64,000 bases of DNA from Salinicoccus cyprini (GCF_007713705.1 NZ_VMSJ01000002.1:1-64000), one strand, 5' to 3'. Counted from the first letter of the stretch, positions 8,886-18,056 are shown. The notes: generated by a model from the sequence alone, not told the origin. Numbers and translations: made by a program.

Positions 8886-9779
8886 CTATCTGTTTCTGAG
8901 AGCACGTATCATGAAAATCAATAGTCCAAAAAATAGAAGGGCGCTGCCTATGACAATCAGCATCATATTCATACTGCTGTCATCTACATTCTGATCTGCC
9001 GATACACGTTCATCAGGGGCGATCGTCTCGATACTTTCTTCTGTTTCCTCTTCCGATTCTTCAGGAATGGCAGAAAGATCAAAAGTAATCCCTTTCTTGC
9101 TTTTGTCCTCGAGCGTCAGAGTACGACTGTTTTCCTCAAGTTCATATCCGTCAGGCACACCACTCTCAATCGTGTAGTCACCCGCAGGCACTTCCGTAAA
9201 TGAAAATTGGCCTTCAGCATCCGTCATCACTTCCGCTTCCATCCCGCCTGTCAATGAAACTGCAACACCCTCCATGCCTTCGCCTTCCGATACCACTTCA
9301 CCTTCAATGGAAAACTCCGTCACTTCCATCTGGTTGATGCTCACATCTACCGGCTCCTGGACCGGTTCAGGTTCGGGTTCAACAGAAGGTTCAATGGAAG
9401 GCTCTTCAGTCGGCACAACGATCGGCTGTTCAGTCACTTCTTCAGTATACTGTTCGACTGTCTGTTCAAACGTCTCTTCAGTGGATGGTTCAGGCTGCTG
9501 ATAGGACTGGTAAGGTTCTTCCGTCCACTCTTCAGAGTATTCCTGTGTGTATTCCTCTGTTGTGTACTCCTCTACCGTATATTCCTCCGAGCTGTATTCC
9601 TCTGTATATTCCTCCTGGACCGACGGCTCAGCCACCGGCTCTTCCATCGTTCCCTCAACAGATGGCTGCTCCGAATACTCCTCCTGCGTCATCTCTTCAG
9701 TACTGTCCGCAGCGGCACGAGAAACAGGGATGAGTATGACGAGCAATATGATGACCATGTAATAGGTGATTTTACGCAT
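8886..9779 (-). CDS. Secreted, membrane-anchored acidic protein with one Cna-B/SpaA-like domain
   Basis: Not a family I can name. The 297 residues show a signal peptide (1-24, ending around SRAAA), a strongly acidic Glu/Tyr/Thr/Ser stretch (25-150) built on imperfect EEYT/EEYS units, a single prealbumin-like domain (about 153-235) with the DAEGQFSFTEVPAGDYTIE signature of SpaA/Cna-B folds, a second acidic linker, and one transmembrane helix (about 268-289) with an RALRNR tail. No LPXTG-type sorting motif precedes the helix, so it is probably held in the membrane, with the acidic stalk crossing the wall. AGGAGG precedes the ATG. It is monocistronic. Confidence 0.75.
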   Translation of the reverse strand: MRKITYYMVIILLVILIPVSRAAADSTEEMTQEEYSEQPSVEGTMEEPVAEPSVQEEYTEEYSSEEYTVEEYTTEEYTQEYSEEWTEEPYQSYQQPEPSTEETFEQTVEQYTEEVTEQPIVVPTEEPSIEPSVEPEPEPVQEPVDVSINQMEVTEFSIEGEVVSEGEGMEGVAVSLTGGMEAEVMTDAEGQFSFTEVPAGDYTIESGVPDGYELEENSRTLTLEDKSKKGITFDLSAIPEESEEETEESIETIAPDERVSADQNVDDSSMNMMLIVIGSALLFFGLLIFMIRALRNR

Positions 9780-10004
9780 GTCAGCCTCCTATTTGCTTGT
9801 TATGTATTTTATAATTTTACTTATCCAATTACTGTAACACTAGGTTAAATAATACTATAAAAAATGGAATAAAAACACCATCAAATCAGTATTGCACCCG
9901 AAACAATCCACTTTCCATGAATTAAGAATCCATTGAAGCCATATGAGAAAACTTTTAATGTTACACTGTCTCTGACCGTATGAACAAAAGGAGAGAGAAA
10001 CAAC

Positions 10005-10475
10005 ATGGAAACCATATATATTGCCGGCGGATGCCTTTGGGGCGTCCAGGCATTTTTAAAAACCCTGCCCGGGGTCGAGGCGACAGAAGCCGGAAGAGCG
10101 AATGGATCGAGCAGTTCCTTGAATGGCGAGTATGATGGATATGCCGAATGTGTCAGAACAACATTCGATCCTGAAGTCGTATCCGTCAAGGCACTGATGG
10201 AATACCTGTTCGAAATCATCGACCCGTACAGTTTGAACAAACAGGGCGAAGATGTTGGCGAAAAATACAGAACTGGGGTATATAGCGAGAATCCGAAACA
10301 CCTGGCAGCAGCGGAGTCATTTCTTAATCGTAGAGTAGATCGGGAGAGGATTGCTGTCGAAGTCCTCCCGCTTACAAACTACATAAGAAGTGCAGAGGAA
10401 CATCAGGACAGACTCTCCAAACATCCGGATGACTACTGCCATATTCCAGAACCATTATTAAATAAATATCTATAA
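10005..10475 (+). CDS. msrA: Peptide methionine sulfoxide reductase MsrA (short form)
   Basis: Repairs Met-(S)-sulfoxide in proteins. The catalytic Cys lies in IAGGCLWGVQ (Cys11), where the usual motif is GCFW; the Phe-to-Leu change at this position is a recognised variant but worth noting. DVGEKYRTGVY (about residues 83-93) matches the conserved GTQYRSGIY block. At 156 residues it is shorter than the typical 175-180, lacking the C-terminal extension. AAGGAGAGA precedes the ATG. It is one of the few plus-strand genes left of the origin and is alone between two transcription units. Confidence 0.85.
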   Translation: METIYIAGGCLWGVQAFLKTLPGVEATEAGRANGSSSSLNGEYDGYAECVRTTFDPEVVSVKALMEYLFEIIDPYSLNKQGEDVGEKYRTGVYSENPKHLAAAESFLNRRVDRERIAVEVLPLTNYIRSAEEHQDRLSKHPDDYCHIPEPLLNKYL

Positions 10476-10476
10476 T

Positions 10477-10515
10477 AAAAATTCGGCCCCAACCTAAAAG
10501 ACTGGGGCCGAATTT
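10477..10515. terminator. Bidirectional terminator between msrA and guaA
   Basis: Perfect 13-bp inverted repeat (AAATTCGGCCCCA, 10479-10491 with 10503-10515) between convergent genes. U-rich tails occur on both strands. Confidence 0.9.
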
Positions 10516-10526
10516 CCTCTATGTCA

Positions 10527-12071
10527 CTATTCCCACTCGATCGTAGCAGGTGGCTTGCTTGTTATATCATATACGACGCGGTTGATCTGTTCGCTTTCGT
10601 TGACGAGGCGTTTTGAGATTCTCTCAAGTACGTCCCAGTCGATCTTTGCGAATTCACTTGTCATGCCGTCGATGCTTGTGACTGCACGAATGCCGATGGT
10701 ATGGCTATACGTACGGTAGTCGCCCATGACGCCGACGGAGCGGATATCAGGGAGTACAGTGAAGTACTGCCAGATTTCACGGTCGAGGCCGGCTTTGCTG
10801 ATTTCATCACGCAGAATCCAGTCGCTTTCACGTACGATTTCGAGCTTCTCTTCAGTGATTTCACCGAGAATCCGGATACCGAGACCTGGACCTGGGAATG
10901 GCTGTCTCCATACGAGATGCTCCGGAATGCCGAGTTCGATACCGAGTGCGCGCACTTCATCCTTGAACAAGGTATTGAGCGGCTCGAGCAGTTTGAACTG
11001 CATGTCTTCCGGCAGGCCACCGACGTTATGGTGTGATTTGATCGTTGTCGCGGTTTCGGTACCGGATTCGATGATATCCGTATAGAGGGTGCCTTGTGCC
11101 AGGAAGTCAACATCTTTCAGTTTTGTCGCTTCATCGTCGAATACATAGATGAATTCGTTGCCGATGATTTTGCGTTTCTGCTCAGGGTCCGCAACGCCTT
11201 TCAGCTTGCTCATGAAGCGGTCTTTTGCATCAACTCTGATGATGTTCATGTTGAAGCCTTCACCGAACTGCTCCATGACCATGTCGCCTTCGCCTTTACG
11301 AAGCAGACCATGATCGACGAAAATACATGTCAAATTGTCGCCGATGGCTCTATGCATCAGTACAGCGGTCACAGAGGAATCTACGCCGCCACTCATTGCA
11401 CAGAGGACTTTCCGGTCGCCGACCTCTTCACGGATCTTTTCCACTTCGATGTCGATGAAGTTGCCCATCGTCCATTCTCCATGGCATCCACAGATATCGC
11501 GGATGAAGTTTCTGAGGAATGTGTCTCCATTTTTTGTATGCTTGGATTCCGGGTGGAACTGCACACCATAGATGTGCTTCTCTTCGTGCTGGATGCCTGC
11601 ATATTTGCACAGTGGCGTATAGGCAATCTGTTTAAAGTCTTCCGGAATGCGGGTCACCTTATCGCTGTGGCTCATCAGTACCGTTTCATTTTCAACAAGA
11701 CCATTGAATATTGATGCGCTGGTATCAAGGCTGATTTCAGTCGGGCCGAATTCCTTCTCATTGGATGGGACCACTTCTCCACCATTCAGTTGCGTGATCA
11801 GCTGCATGCCGTAGCAGATGCCGAGGACGGGAACGCCGAGTTCGAATACTTCAGGGTCCACCTTGAAAGCGTCGTCTGCATAGACGGAGCGTGGTCCACC
11901 TGAAAGGATGATGCCTTTAGGATTCAGTGCTTTTATTTCATCTACCGTAATGCTCGGATTGTGAAGTTCACTATAGACTCCGAGATCACGGATGCGTCGT
12001 GTAATCAGCTGGTTATATTGACTGCCGTAGTCGATAACCAGTATGAGTTCTTGTTCTTTAGCCATTTCCAT
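10527..12071 (-). CDS. guaA: GMP synthase (glutamine-hydrolysing)
   Basis: Converts XMP to GMP using glutamine and ATP. The N-terminal class I glutamine amidotransferase domain has GICYGMQ with nucleophile Cys (about residue 86) and the His-Glu pair in VQFHPES. The PP-loop of the ATP pyrophosphatase domain is AMSGGVDSS (about 225-233), and the protein ends in the dimerisation domain with the conserved TIEWE. Length of 514 is normal. It follows guaB by 15 bp and shares its riboswitch. ATG at 12071 has AGGAG rather far upstream; a second ATG 6 bases on is possible. Confidence 0.97.
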   Translation of the reverse strand: MEMAKEQELILVIDYGSQYNQLITRRIRDLGVYSELHNPSITVDEIKALNPKGIILSGGPRSVYADDAFKVDPEVFELGVPVLGICYGMQLITQLNGGEVVPSNEKEFGPTEISLDTSASIFNGLVENETVLMSHSDKVTRIPEDFKQIAYTPLCKYAGIQHEEKHIYGVQFHPESKHTKNGDTFLRNFIRDICGCHGEWTMGNFIDIEVEKIREEVGDRKVLCAMSGGVDSSVTAVLMHRAIGDNLTCIFVDHGLLRKGEGDMVMEQFGEGFNMNIIRVDAKDRFMSKLKGVADPEQKRKIIGNEFIYVFDDEATKLKDVDFLAQGTLYTDIIESGTETATTIKSHHNVGGLPEDMQFKLLEPLNTLFKDEVRALGIELGIPEHLVWRQPFPGPGLGIRILGEITEEKLEIVRESDWILRDEISKAGLDREIWQYFTVLPDIRSVGVMGDYRTYSHTIGIRAVTSIDGMTSEFAKIDWDVLERISKRLVNESEQINRVVYDITSKPPATIEWE

Positions 12072-12086
12072 CTTTCAGCAGTGCTC

Positions 12087-13568
<1,482 letters not shown>

Positions 13569-13647
13569 CTATTTTTCAAACAGTGCACCTTAAATAAGAC
13601 ATATGATAGGAACAATAGAAATACAGCTATTGCCGAATATCCAATTG

Positions 13648-13721
13648 TTATTTCATAGCAGCTTTATTTAAGGTAAAGCCTAGAAACTCATAATCCATAT
13701 TATTATGATTATATGAAATAA
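13648..13721 (-). promoter_or_regulatory. Purine riboswitch aptamer, guanine type, controlling guaBA
   Basis: On the minus strand P1 is a perfect 10-bp helix (TTATTTCATA with TATGAAATAA). P2 is CATAAT/ATTATG closing AATATGG. J2/3 contains GTTTCTA. P3 is GCTTTA/TAAAGC closing CCTTAAA, and J3/1 reads GCTATG. The pyrimidine that reads the ligand is C in J3/1, which in this family selects guanine over adenine. The gene context (guanine nucleotide synthesis) agrees. Confidence 0.92.
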
Positions 13722-13736
13722 AATAATTAATTACTT

Positions 13737-13765
13737 ATGATAGCAAAAAAGCTCATTATAAACAA
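13737..13765 (-). promoter_or_regulatory. Probable guaBA promoter
   Basis: TTGTTT (13760-13765), 17-bp spacer, TATCAT (13737-13742) on the minus strand. This places initiation a few bases before the aptamer P1. Confidence 0.5.
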
Positions 13766-13819
13766 TCCATTTCAAATAAGATAGACAATACAGAAAATTT
13801 AATTAATATGACTATTGGC

Positions 13820-13844
13820 GTTTTGGGAAGGGCTATCAGGGAAT
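13820..13844 (+). promoter_or_regulatory. SigB-type promoter of the YflT-domain gene
   Basis: GTTTTG (13820-13825), 13-bp spacer, GGGAAT (13839-13844), close to the SigB consensus GTTTAA-N13-15-GGGWAT. It lies about 40 bp upstream of the start codon. Confidence 0.7.
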
Positions 13845-13886
13845 AGAAATGTAAACATACATAAAAACTGAAAAAGGAGGTCCATT

Positions 13887-14279
13887 GTGATTTATTTTGA
13901 ACTTTACGATAGTCAGGAAGCTGTACTCGATCGAATGGCTCAGTTGAAATCTGAAGGGTATTATGAAGAAGATATCCATCTGCTCGGCAGGGACGACAGA
14001 GAATTTGATGCTTTGGAGTATACAGAAGTAACATACCACATGCATGTTCCGGATGATAGAGGACTCAAGGAAATACTGGCCAGAAGTGAACCCGCAGAAA
14101 GGTTCCTGCATTATTATCTGCCTGATGAAGATGAAGTCGAAAGATATCTATATAAGATCAGTGAAGGCAACTACCTGATGTTCTATACGGATTACGGAAT
14201 GATGGAACGCAGAAAAGAAGACAAGGACGAAAGCGCAGAAGCGGATTTCAAAGCAGAAGCCAGAGATCCTATTAAATAG
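13887..14279 (+). CDS. General stress protein with YflT domain
   Basis: A 130-residue acidic cytoplasmic protein. Residues 1-45 (YDSQEAVLDRMAQLKSEGYYEEDIHLL) match the YflT / general-stress-17M domain, and the domain closes with an acidic region ending in GNYLMFYTDYG. A charged, low-complexity tail (about 108-130) follows. It resembles the N-terminus of the larger gene at 16220. Biochemical function is not known for the family. Start is GTG at 13887, with AGGAGG 6 bases upstream. The SigB-type promoter and strong terminator make it monocistronic. Confidence 0.8.
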   Translation: MIYFELYDSQEAVLDRMAQLKSEGYYEEDIHLLGRDDREFDALEYTEVTYHMHVPDDRGLKEILARSEPAERFLHYYLPDEDEVERYLYKISEGNYLMFYTDYGMMERRKEDKDESAEADFKAEARDPIK

Positions 14280-14281
14280 AG

Positions 14282-14322
14282 AAAACGATTTGGAGCGCAA
14301 GTGCGTTTCCAAATCGTTTTTT
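14282..14322 (+). terminator. Terminator of the YflT-domain gene
   Basis: Long stem AAACGATTTGGA with TCCAAATCGTTT, followed by a T run. It is symmetrical enough to also serve the convergent yfbU-like gene. Confidence 0.9.
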
Positions 14323-14328
14323 AGATGT

Positions 14329-14967
14329 TTATTCTTCCAGATCAAATCTTTCTTCCTTCACCAGCTGTGCACCACCCGCTCCCCATGGTTCCGGGAAATT
14401 TATATGGATGGGACGGAGCAGCTGCGATTCCCTGCCCTTTCGAATGCAGACCCTCCGGATCTGTTCAGCCGACAGTACGGCCACATAGCCTAGGGACCTA
14501 TAAGTCACAGCCATCTGTCGATAATGATGAAGAGACAGGTTCGCGTGCATCCCTGTCCTTTTCTGAATGTTGACCTTCTGATGACGCTTTAGAAAATTAT
14601 AATATATAAAACAATGATGCTCCACCTTGCTGCTGCAGTCAAAACCTCCGAAATATACATGATATTTATCAACCAGATCATTTCGTAACTCATCCGGGAG
14701 ACAATCCAACGACTTTTCCAATTTTGCAAACATCTCAAGAATCAGATCCACTTCATCAGAAACATCCACCCTTATACCCTCCGCATCGACCATTTCCAGA
14801 ATGTCAGGATACCTTTTCTGTATCCCTTCAACGAGAATGTCCATATAGTAGCCATAAGACGAGCGATTTATCGGATCCAGCAGACTTAGAATCTTATACT
14901 GATTGAAATACAGCAGACGTATAACAGGATTTTCCAGATTTCTCATCTTAATGTCGTCTACCTTCAT
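14329..14967 (-). CDS. YfbU-family protein, third gene of the peptide-regulator cassette
   Basis: The 212 residues can be aligned by eye to E. coli YfbU: FNQYKILSLLDP (about 20-31) versus SNQYKMMTMLDP, a central GFD block (YFGGFDCSSKVE), and a C-terminal HHYRQM...LSAEQIRRVC versus EKYQRM...LSANEINQII. YfbU-family function is not established. The ATG at 14967 directly follows the TAG of the peptide ORF (TAGATG) and has no good ribosome binding site of its own, so translation is probably coupled. It contains several Cys and His residues and an added C-terminal tail rich in charged residues. Confidence 0.7.
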   Translation of the reverse strand: MKVDDIKMRNLENPVIRLLYFNQYKILSLLDPINRSSYGYYMDILVEGIQKRYPDILEMVDAEGIRVDVSDEVDLILEMFAKLEKSLDCLPDELRNDLVDKYHVYFGGFDCSSKVEHHCFIYYNFLKRHQKVNIQKRTGMHANLSLHHYRQMAVTYRSLGYVAVLSAEQIRRVCIRKGRESQLLRPIHINFPEPWGAGGAQLVKEERFDLEE

Positions 14968-15090
14968 CTAGAAAATATGTTCTAAACACCAGCAATCATG
15001 AGATTGCTTAGCTAAACTATTTTCAGATGATACACCACTTCCACCTGCCAAGATTAATGATACTGCGAAAAACACGAATAACTTCTTCAT
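14968..15090 (-). CDS. Short secreted peptide, candidate signalling pheromone precursor
   Basis: A 40-residue ORF with GGAGGG 6 bases before its ATG. It has a basic start (MKK), a hydrophobic core (LFVFFAVSLILAGG) and a short polar region, and ends in HDCWCLEHIF. This is the layout of PapR-type precursors: a Sec signal plus a mature peptide cut from the C-terminus. Two Cys residues in a CWC pattern are unusual for PapR and could allow a disulfide or metal binding. It lies 87 bp downstream of the RRNPP regulator, the same place as papR relative to plcR. Homology was not tested. Confidence 0.7.
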   Translation of the reverse strand: MKKLFVFFAVSLILAGGSGVSSENSLAKQSHDCWCLEHIF

Positions 15091-15139
15091 TTTAAACCCT
15101 CCATAATCTTTGATGTATGTTTCTATTCCTAGAACACCT

Positions 15140-15156
15140 TCATTATAGAGTAATGA
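15140..15156 (-). promoter_or_regulatory. Dyad overlapping the peptide promoter -10
   Basis: TCATTA-N5-TAATGA is a perfect 6-bp dyad. The minus-strand -10 TATAAT (15142-15147) lies inside it. No good -35 is present 17 bp upstream, as expected for an activator-dependent promoter. The same half-sites occur at the regulator's own promoter. Confidence 0.5.
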
Positions 15157-15177
15157 CTATGTAAAACTTACTACTTG

Positions 15178-16023
15178 TCACGAAATATTCTCCCGGGAAT
15201 AATTTTCTAAATTAACCAGCAATTGCAGTTTATTATAAATCTCAAAAAATATCCTATTATTATTTCTGAATAGAACGTATTCCTCCTGCTTCCCCAAATG
15301 AATCATGGCAGACATTTTCATATACATTATGTAGCAGATCAGATATGTAGATTCATTCTTATGAAGAATTTCCAGAGCTTTATTAGAGTATCTGAGAGAT
15401 TTCCCGTGTTCTTCAGCTTCACAGAAACTCACTGTAAGGTTGTATAAGATCTTCACAACCAGCTTATGAGAACTTTTTTTGGAAAGTTCATAGTAGTATA
15501 ATGCTTCTTTATAAGAGTCCAGACCACTCAAGTTGTTCATATTATATATGTTCCCTTTTGCTAAATGCATCTCTGCAATCATTTCATACATCTTTTCATT
15601 TATTTGATTCTTTTCGATTGCTTTGCTGATCAAACGCAGGGCATCTCTATATTCTCCATTTGCTTGTTTAACAAGCCCACGATGCCACGACTCGTAACCT
15701 GCCATTTCAGGCGATTGGTTCCAAAATTTTTTATTATAGCTTTTTAGAATCTGTTCCATTCTTTCATAATCCAGCTCTCCTCGAGCTTCATCCAATTCCT
15801 CTCGGACGATATTACCAAGTGTCTTTTCGTTCCCACAAAACACATCATGCATGCTCAGATTCAATCTTTCGAGAACGTCCATCAGTTCATTCAAAGGAAT
15901 GGTGAATATATCATTCTCCAGTCTCGATATCGCAGATTGGGATGTTATATTTTCAGCCAACTTCAACTGGGAGAATGCCATCATCTTTCTTCTCCCCCTG
16001 ATTTTTTCTCCTACATTTTCCAA
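15178..16023 (-). CDS. RRNPP-type transcription regulator (PlcR-like)
   Basis: The 281-residue product has an N-terminal HTH_3 domain (about 5-60; SQLKLAENITSQSAISRLEN is the helix-turn-helix, comparable with ENICHQSEVSRIES of PlcR). A C-terminal all-helical region of TPR-like repeats (about 70-275), for example SYKEALYYYELSKK and SLRYSNKALEILHK, follows. Such proteins bind short secreted peptides that re-enter the cell. Start is TTG at 16023 with AAGGGTGGGA upstream; no in-frame ATG fits. The next gene downstream is a 40-residue secreted peptide. The region is more A+T-rich than the neighbouring housekeeping genes. Confidence 0.8.
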   Translation of the reverse strand: MENVGEKIRGRRKMMAFSQLKLAENITSQSAISRLENDIFTIPLNELMDVLERLNLSMHDVFCGNEKTLGNIVREELDEARGELDYERMEQILKSYNKKFWNQSPEMAGYESWHRGLVKQANGEYRDALRLISKAIEKNQINEKMYEMIAEMHLAKGNIYNMNNLSGLDSYKEALYYYELSKKSSHKLVVKILYNLTVSFCEAEEHGKSLRYSNKALEILHKNESTYLICYIMYMKMSAMIHLGKQEEYVLFRNNNRIFFEIYNKLQLLVNLENYSRENIS

Positions 16024-16044
16024 ATGTTCCCACCCTTTTTAGAA

Positions 16045-16059
16045 TATTATTCCATAATG
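16045..16059 (-). promoter_or_regulatory. Dyad upstream of the RRNPP regulator
   Basis: On the minus strand CATTA-TGGAA-TAATA, the same CATTA-N5-TAATR pattern as at 15140-15156. It overlaps the likely -10 region of the regulator gene (TAGACA lies upstream as a weak -35), which suggests autoregulation. Confidence 0.4.
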
Positions 16060-16093
16060 TTGATACTTCTGTCTATTTAAATTTTCATGCTTA

Positions 16094-16118
16094 GTTTATT
16101 CGATTTCATGATGGGTAT
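16094..16118 (+). promoter_or_regulatory. SigB-type promoter of the YflT-DUF2382 gene
   Basis: GTTTAT (16094-16099), 13-bp spacer, GGGTAT (16113-16118). This is an almost perfect SigB promoter, about 100 bp upstream of the coding region. Confidence 0.8.
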
Positions 16119-16219
16119 ACATTTATTACATGCAAAGAAAGTATAAAAAATGGAATTGAAGAAGTAAACGTAAGAGTCATAACGGCAATTAACTATTTAA
16201 AAAAATGGAGGTAAGAGTT

Positions 16220-17401
16220 ATGCGTGAGATTGAATCCTATACAAGTGAACAGGAAATGCTGGGTAGAATCGAGCAACTGAAATCCGAAGGTATCAACGAA
16301 GACCAGATCACTGTAGTATCCAGAGAAGAGCTTGAAGGTTCCTCATTGAACTACACTGATGTTAATTACAAGACATCTGAAGGTACTACTTGGGACAAAA
16401 TCGTTTCATGGTTCTCTGCAGAGCAACCGGAAGAGCGTGTCATGTCAAACATGAACCTGTCCTCCGAAGAAGAAGAAGAATATAGACAGGCATTGGACAG
16501 CGGTAAAATCCTTCTATATGTAAATGATGAAATTGAGAGTGGTACTACTGACTATCCGACTGACCCACTGCTGGAAGATGAAAGCGATAGAGTAGATACC
16601 GGCGAAACAGCGAACCGTCCGGATTCCACTCCAGGCAGTGCACACCGCCCAGGCGTAACGGGTGCTGCTGGCGCAACGGCTGCTGCTGGTGGAATTGGCG
16701 ATGAGCGGAGACGTCATGAAAACAGTTATGTTGATGGAGCTGACCTTCCGGAACGTGGTCAAGACTATCGTGATGGTGAAAGAGATAACCGTGTAATCAA
16801 TGACGACCTGGTCGAAGGACGTCGCGATCAAAATATTGTGGACACTGAAAGAGATGCGCCACTAGGAGAAAGAGAAGGTGTATATAACGTGGATGAAAGA
16901 GCACTGAATAATAATGATGGAATTAATGATGAGTTTTCCGACAGAACGGACTTGACTGATGAAGAAAAAATTCAACTCCGTGAAGAACGACTGAATGTAG
17001 ATAAAGAGAATGTCAAAACAGGCGAAGTAAACATTGATAAGCATACCGAAACAGAACACCAGGAATTCGATGTCCCTGTAGAGCGTGACGAAGTAACAAT
17101 CGAACGCCGTCCTGTAGATGGTAACCGGCCAGCTGGTGATATCGATGCAACAGACAACGACTCCATCAATGTTTCTATCAACGAAGAGCGTGTAAACGTT
17201 GAAAAAGAAGATGTAGTAAGCGAAGAAGTTGTTGTCAAAAAAGATAAAGTCAGAGATACAGAGCACGTTTCCGAAGATGTCCGTCGTGAAGACGTAGACA
17301 TTGATGAAACCGACACTTCAAGAGGCACGCTTGATAATGATCGTCTGGATAGAGATGGTTTGGACAACGACCGTCTGGATAACGACAGAAATAGATTCTA
17401 G
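16220..17401 (+). CDS. Stress protein with YflT and DUF2382 domains
   Basis: A 393-residue, very acidic protein. Residues 1-105 form a YflT domain similar to the gene at 13887. A Gly/Ala-rich and then Arg/Asp/Glu-rich linker follows (about 130-245). A DUF2382 region (about 250-370) has repeated E-R-V/L-N-V-x-K-E-x-V motifs such as EERLNVDKENVKTGE and EERVNVEKEDVVSEE. The C-terminus repeats DNDRLD units. I start at ATG 16220, since the ATG at 16205 is part of its GGAGG ribosome binding site. No signal peptide is seen, so it is probably cytoplasmic. SigB-type promoter. Confidence 0.82.
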   Translation: MREIESYTSEQEMLGRIEQLKSEGINEDQITVVSREELEGSSLNYTDVNYKTSEGTTWDKIVSWFSAEQPEERVMSNMNLSSEEEEEYRQALDSGKILLYVNDEIESGTTDYPTDPLLEDESDRVDTGETANRPDSTPGSAHRPGVTGAAGATAAAGGIGDERRRHENSYVDGADLPERGQDYRDGERDNRVINDDLVEGRRDQNIVDTERDAPLGEREGVYNVDERALNNNDGINDEFSDRTDLTDEEKIQLREERLNVDKENVKTGEVNIDKHTETEHQEFDVPVERDEVTIERRPVDGNRPAGDIDATDNDSINVSINEERVNVEKEDVVSEEVVVKKDKVRDTEHVSEDVRREDVDIDETDTSRGTLDNDRLDRDGLDNDRLDNDRNRF

Positions 17402-17411
17402 TAATAGATTT

Positions 17412-17450
17412 AAACCCCAATGACTTTATTTAGTCACTGGGGTTTCTTTA
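17412..17450 (+). terminator. Terminator of the YflT-DUF2382 gene
   Basis: Stem AAACCCCA..TGACT with AGTCA..TGGGGTTT followed by CTTTAT. Confidence 0.85.
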
Positions 17451-17483
17451 TGTCTTATCATCTGACTGGCTGAACAGTTATAG

Positions 17484-17966
17484 CTAAGCTGCAGCGGCTT
17501 GCCTGACATATATTTTACTGAAGATGAATCTGACCAGCGGCCCTACTACAATCAGTTGCAGCGGCAGTGCAAAAATGAAGTTTTTCAGGAAAGTGGATAG
17601 ATACAGATTGACCAATGATATATTACCCACTGCATCAGTGTTCATGGATGACATCACTAGACCGAAGATGGACATCAGCATTGCCATTCCAGTCACCATG
17701 AAGAACGAGATGGTCAATATCATAAAGATCTTCTTCGATGTCATACTATAGACTTTGTGGCCGATACCCTTAGCGATCGGCGCAATCAGAACCATATCCA
17801 GAAATAGAGCGATCACATAGGCGAAGATGAAACTGACAACCTGCTTGGAAAAAGACATGGTGAAAATACTACCGTTTAAAACTTCATTGTATATGGTCAT
17901 GATAAAGACCATGAAAAAGCACATGATCATACTAAAAACTAGGCTTTCTTTTTTTGTAGTTGGCAT
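17484..17966 (-). CDS. Four-helix membrane protein, DUF2798-like
   Basis: A 160-residue membrane protein with four predicted helices arranged as two related pairs. The pairs are marked by ESLVFSMIMCFFMVFIMTIYN and MILTISFFMVTGMAMLMSIF, each followed by a second helix ending in an AP or GP pair (LIAPIAKGI, VVGPLVRFI). This duplicated layout is that of DUF2798-type proteins; function is unknown. I start at ATG 17966, with AAAGGAG 8 bases upstream, rather than a TTG further upstream. No obvious partner genes. Confidence 0.65.
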   Translation of the reverse strand: MPTTKKESLVFSMIMCFFMVFIMTIYNEVLNGSIFTMSFSKQVVSFIFAYVIALFLDMVLIAPIAKGIGHKVYSMTSKKIFMILTISFFMVTGMAMLMSIFGLVMSSMNTDAVGNISLVNLYLSTFLKNFIFALPLQLIVVGPLVRFIFSKIYVRQAAAA

Positions 17967-18056
17967 ACATGAATCTCCTTTTCTAATCAATAAGAGTCAG
18001 TATACCTATATAGCAACCCGCTTCATAAGTGAACATTGTGTGAACAATTACTGCTA

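Noticed and set aside
13681-13712. CATAAT/ATTATG dyad as a third copy of the cassette operator
   Set aside because: It is the P2 helix of the guanine riboswitch and its half-sites and spacing differ from CATTA-N5-TAATR.
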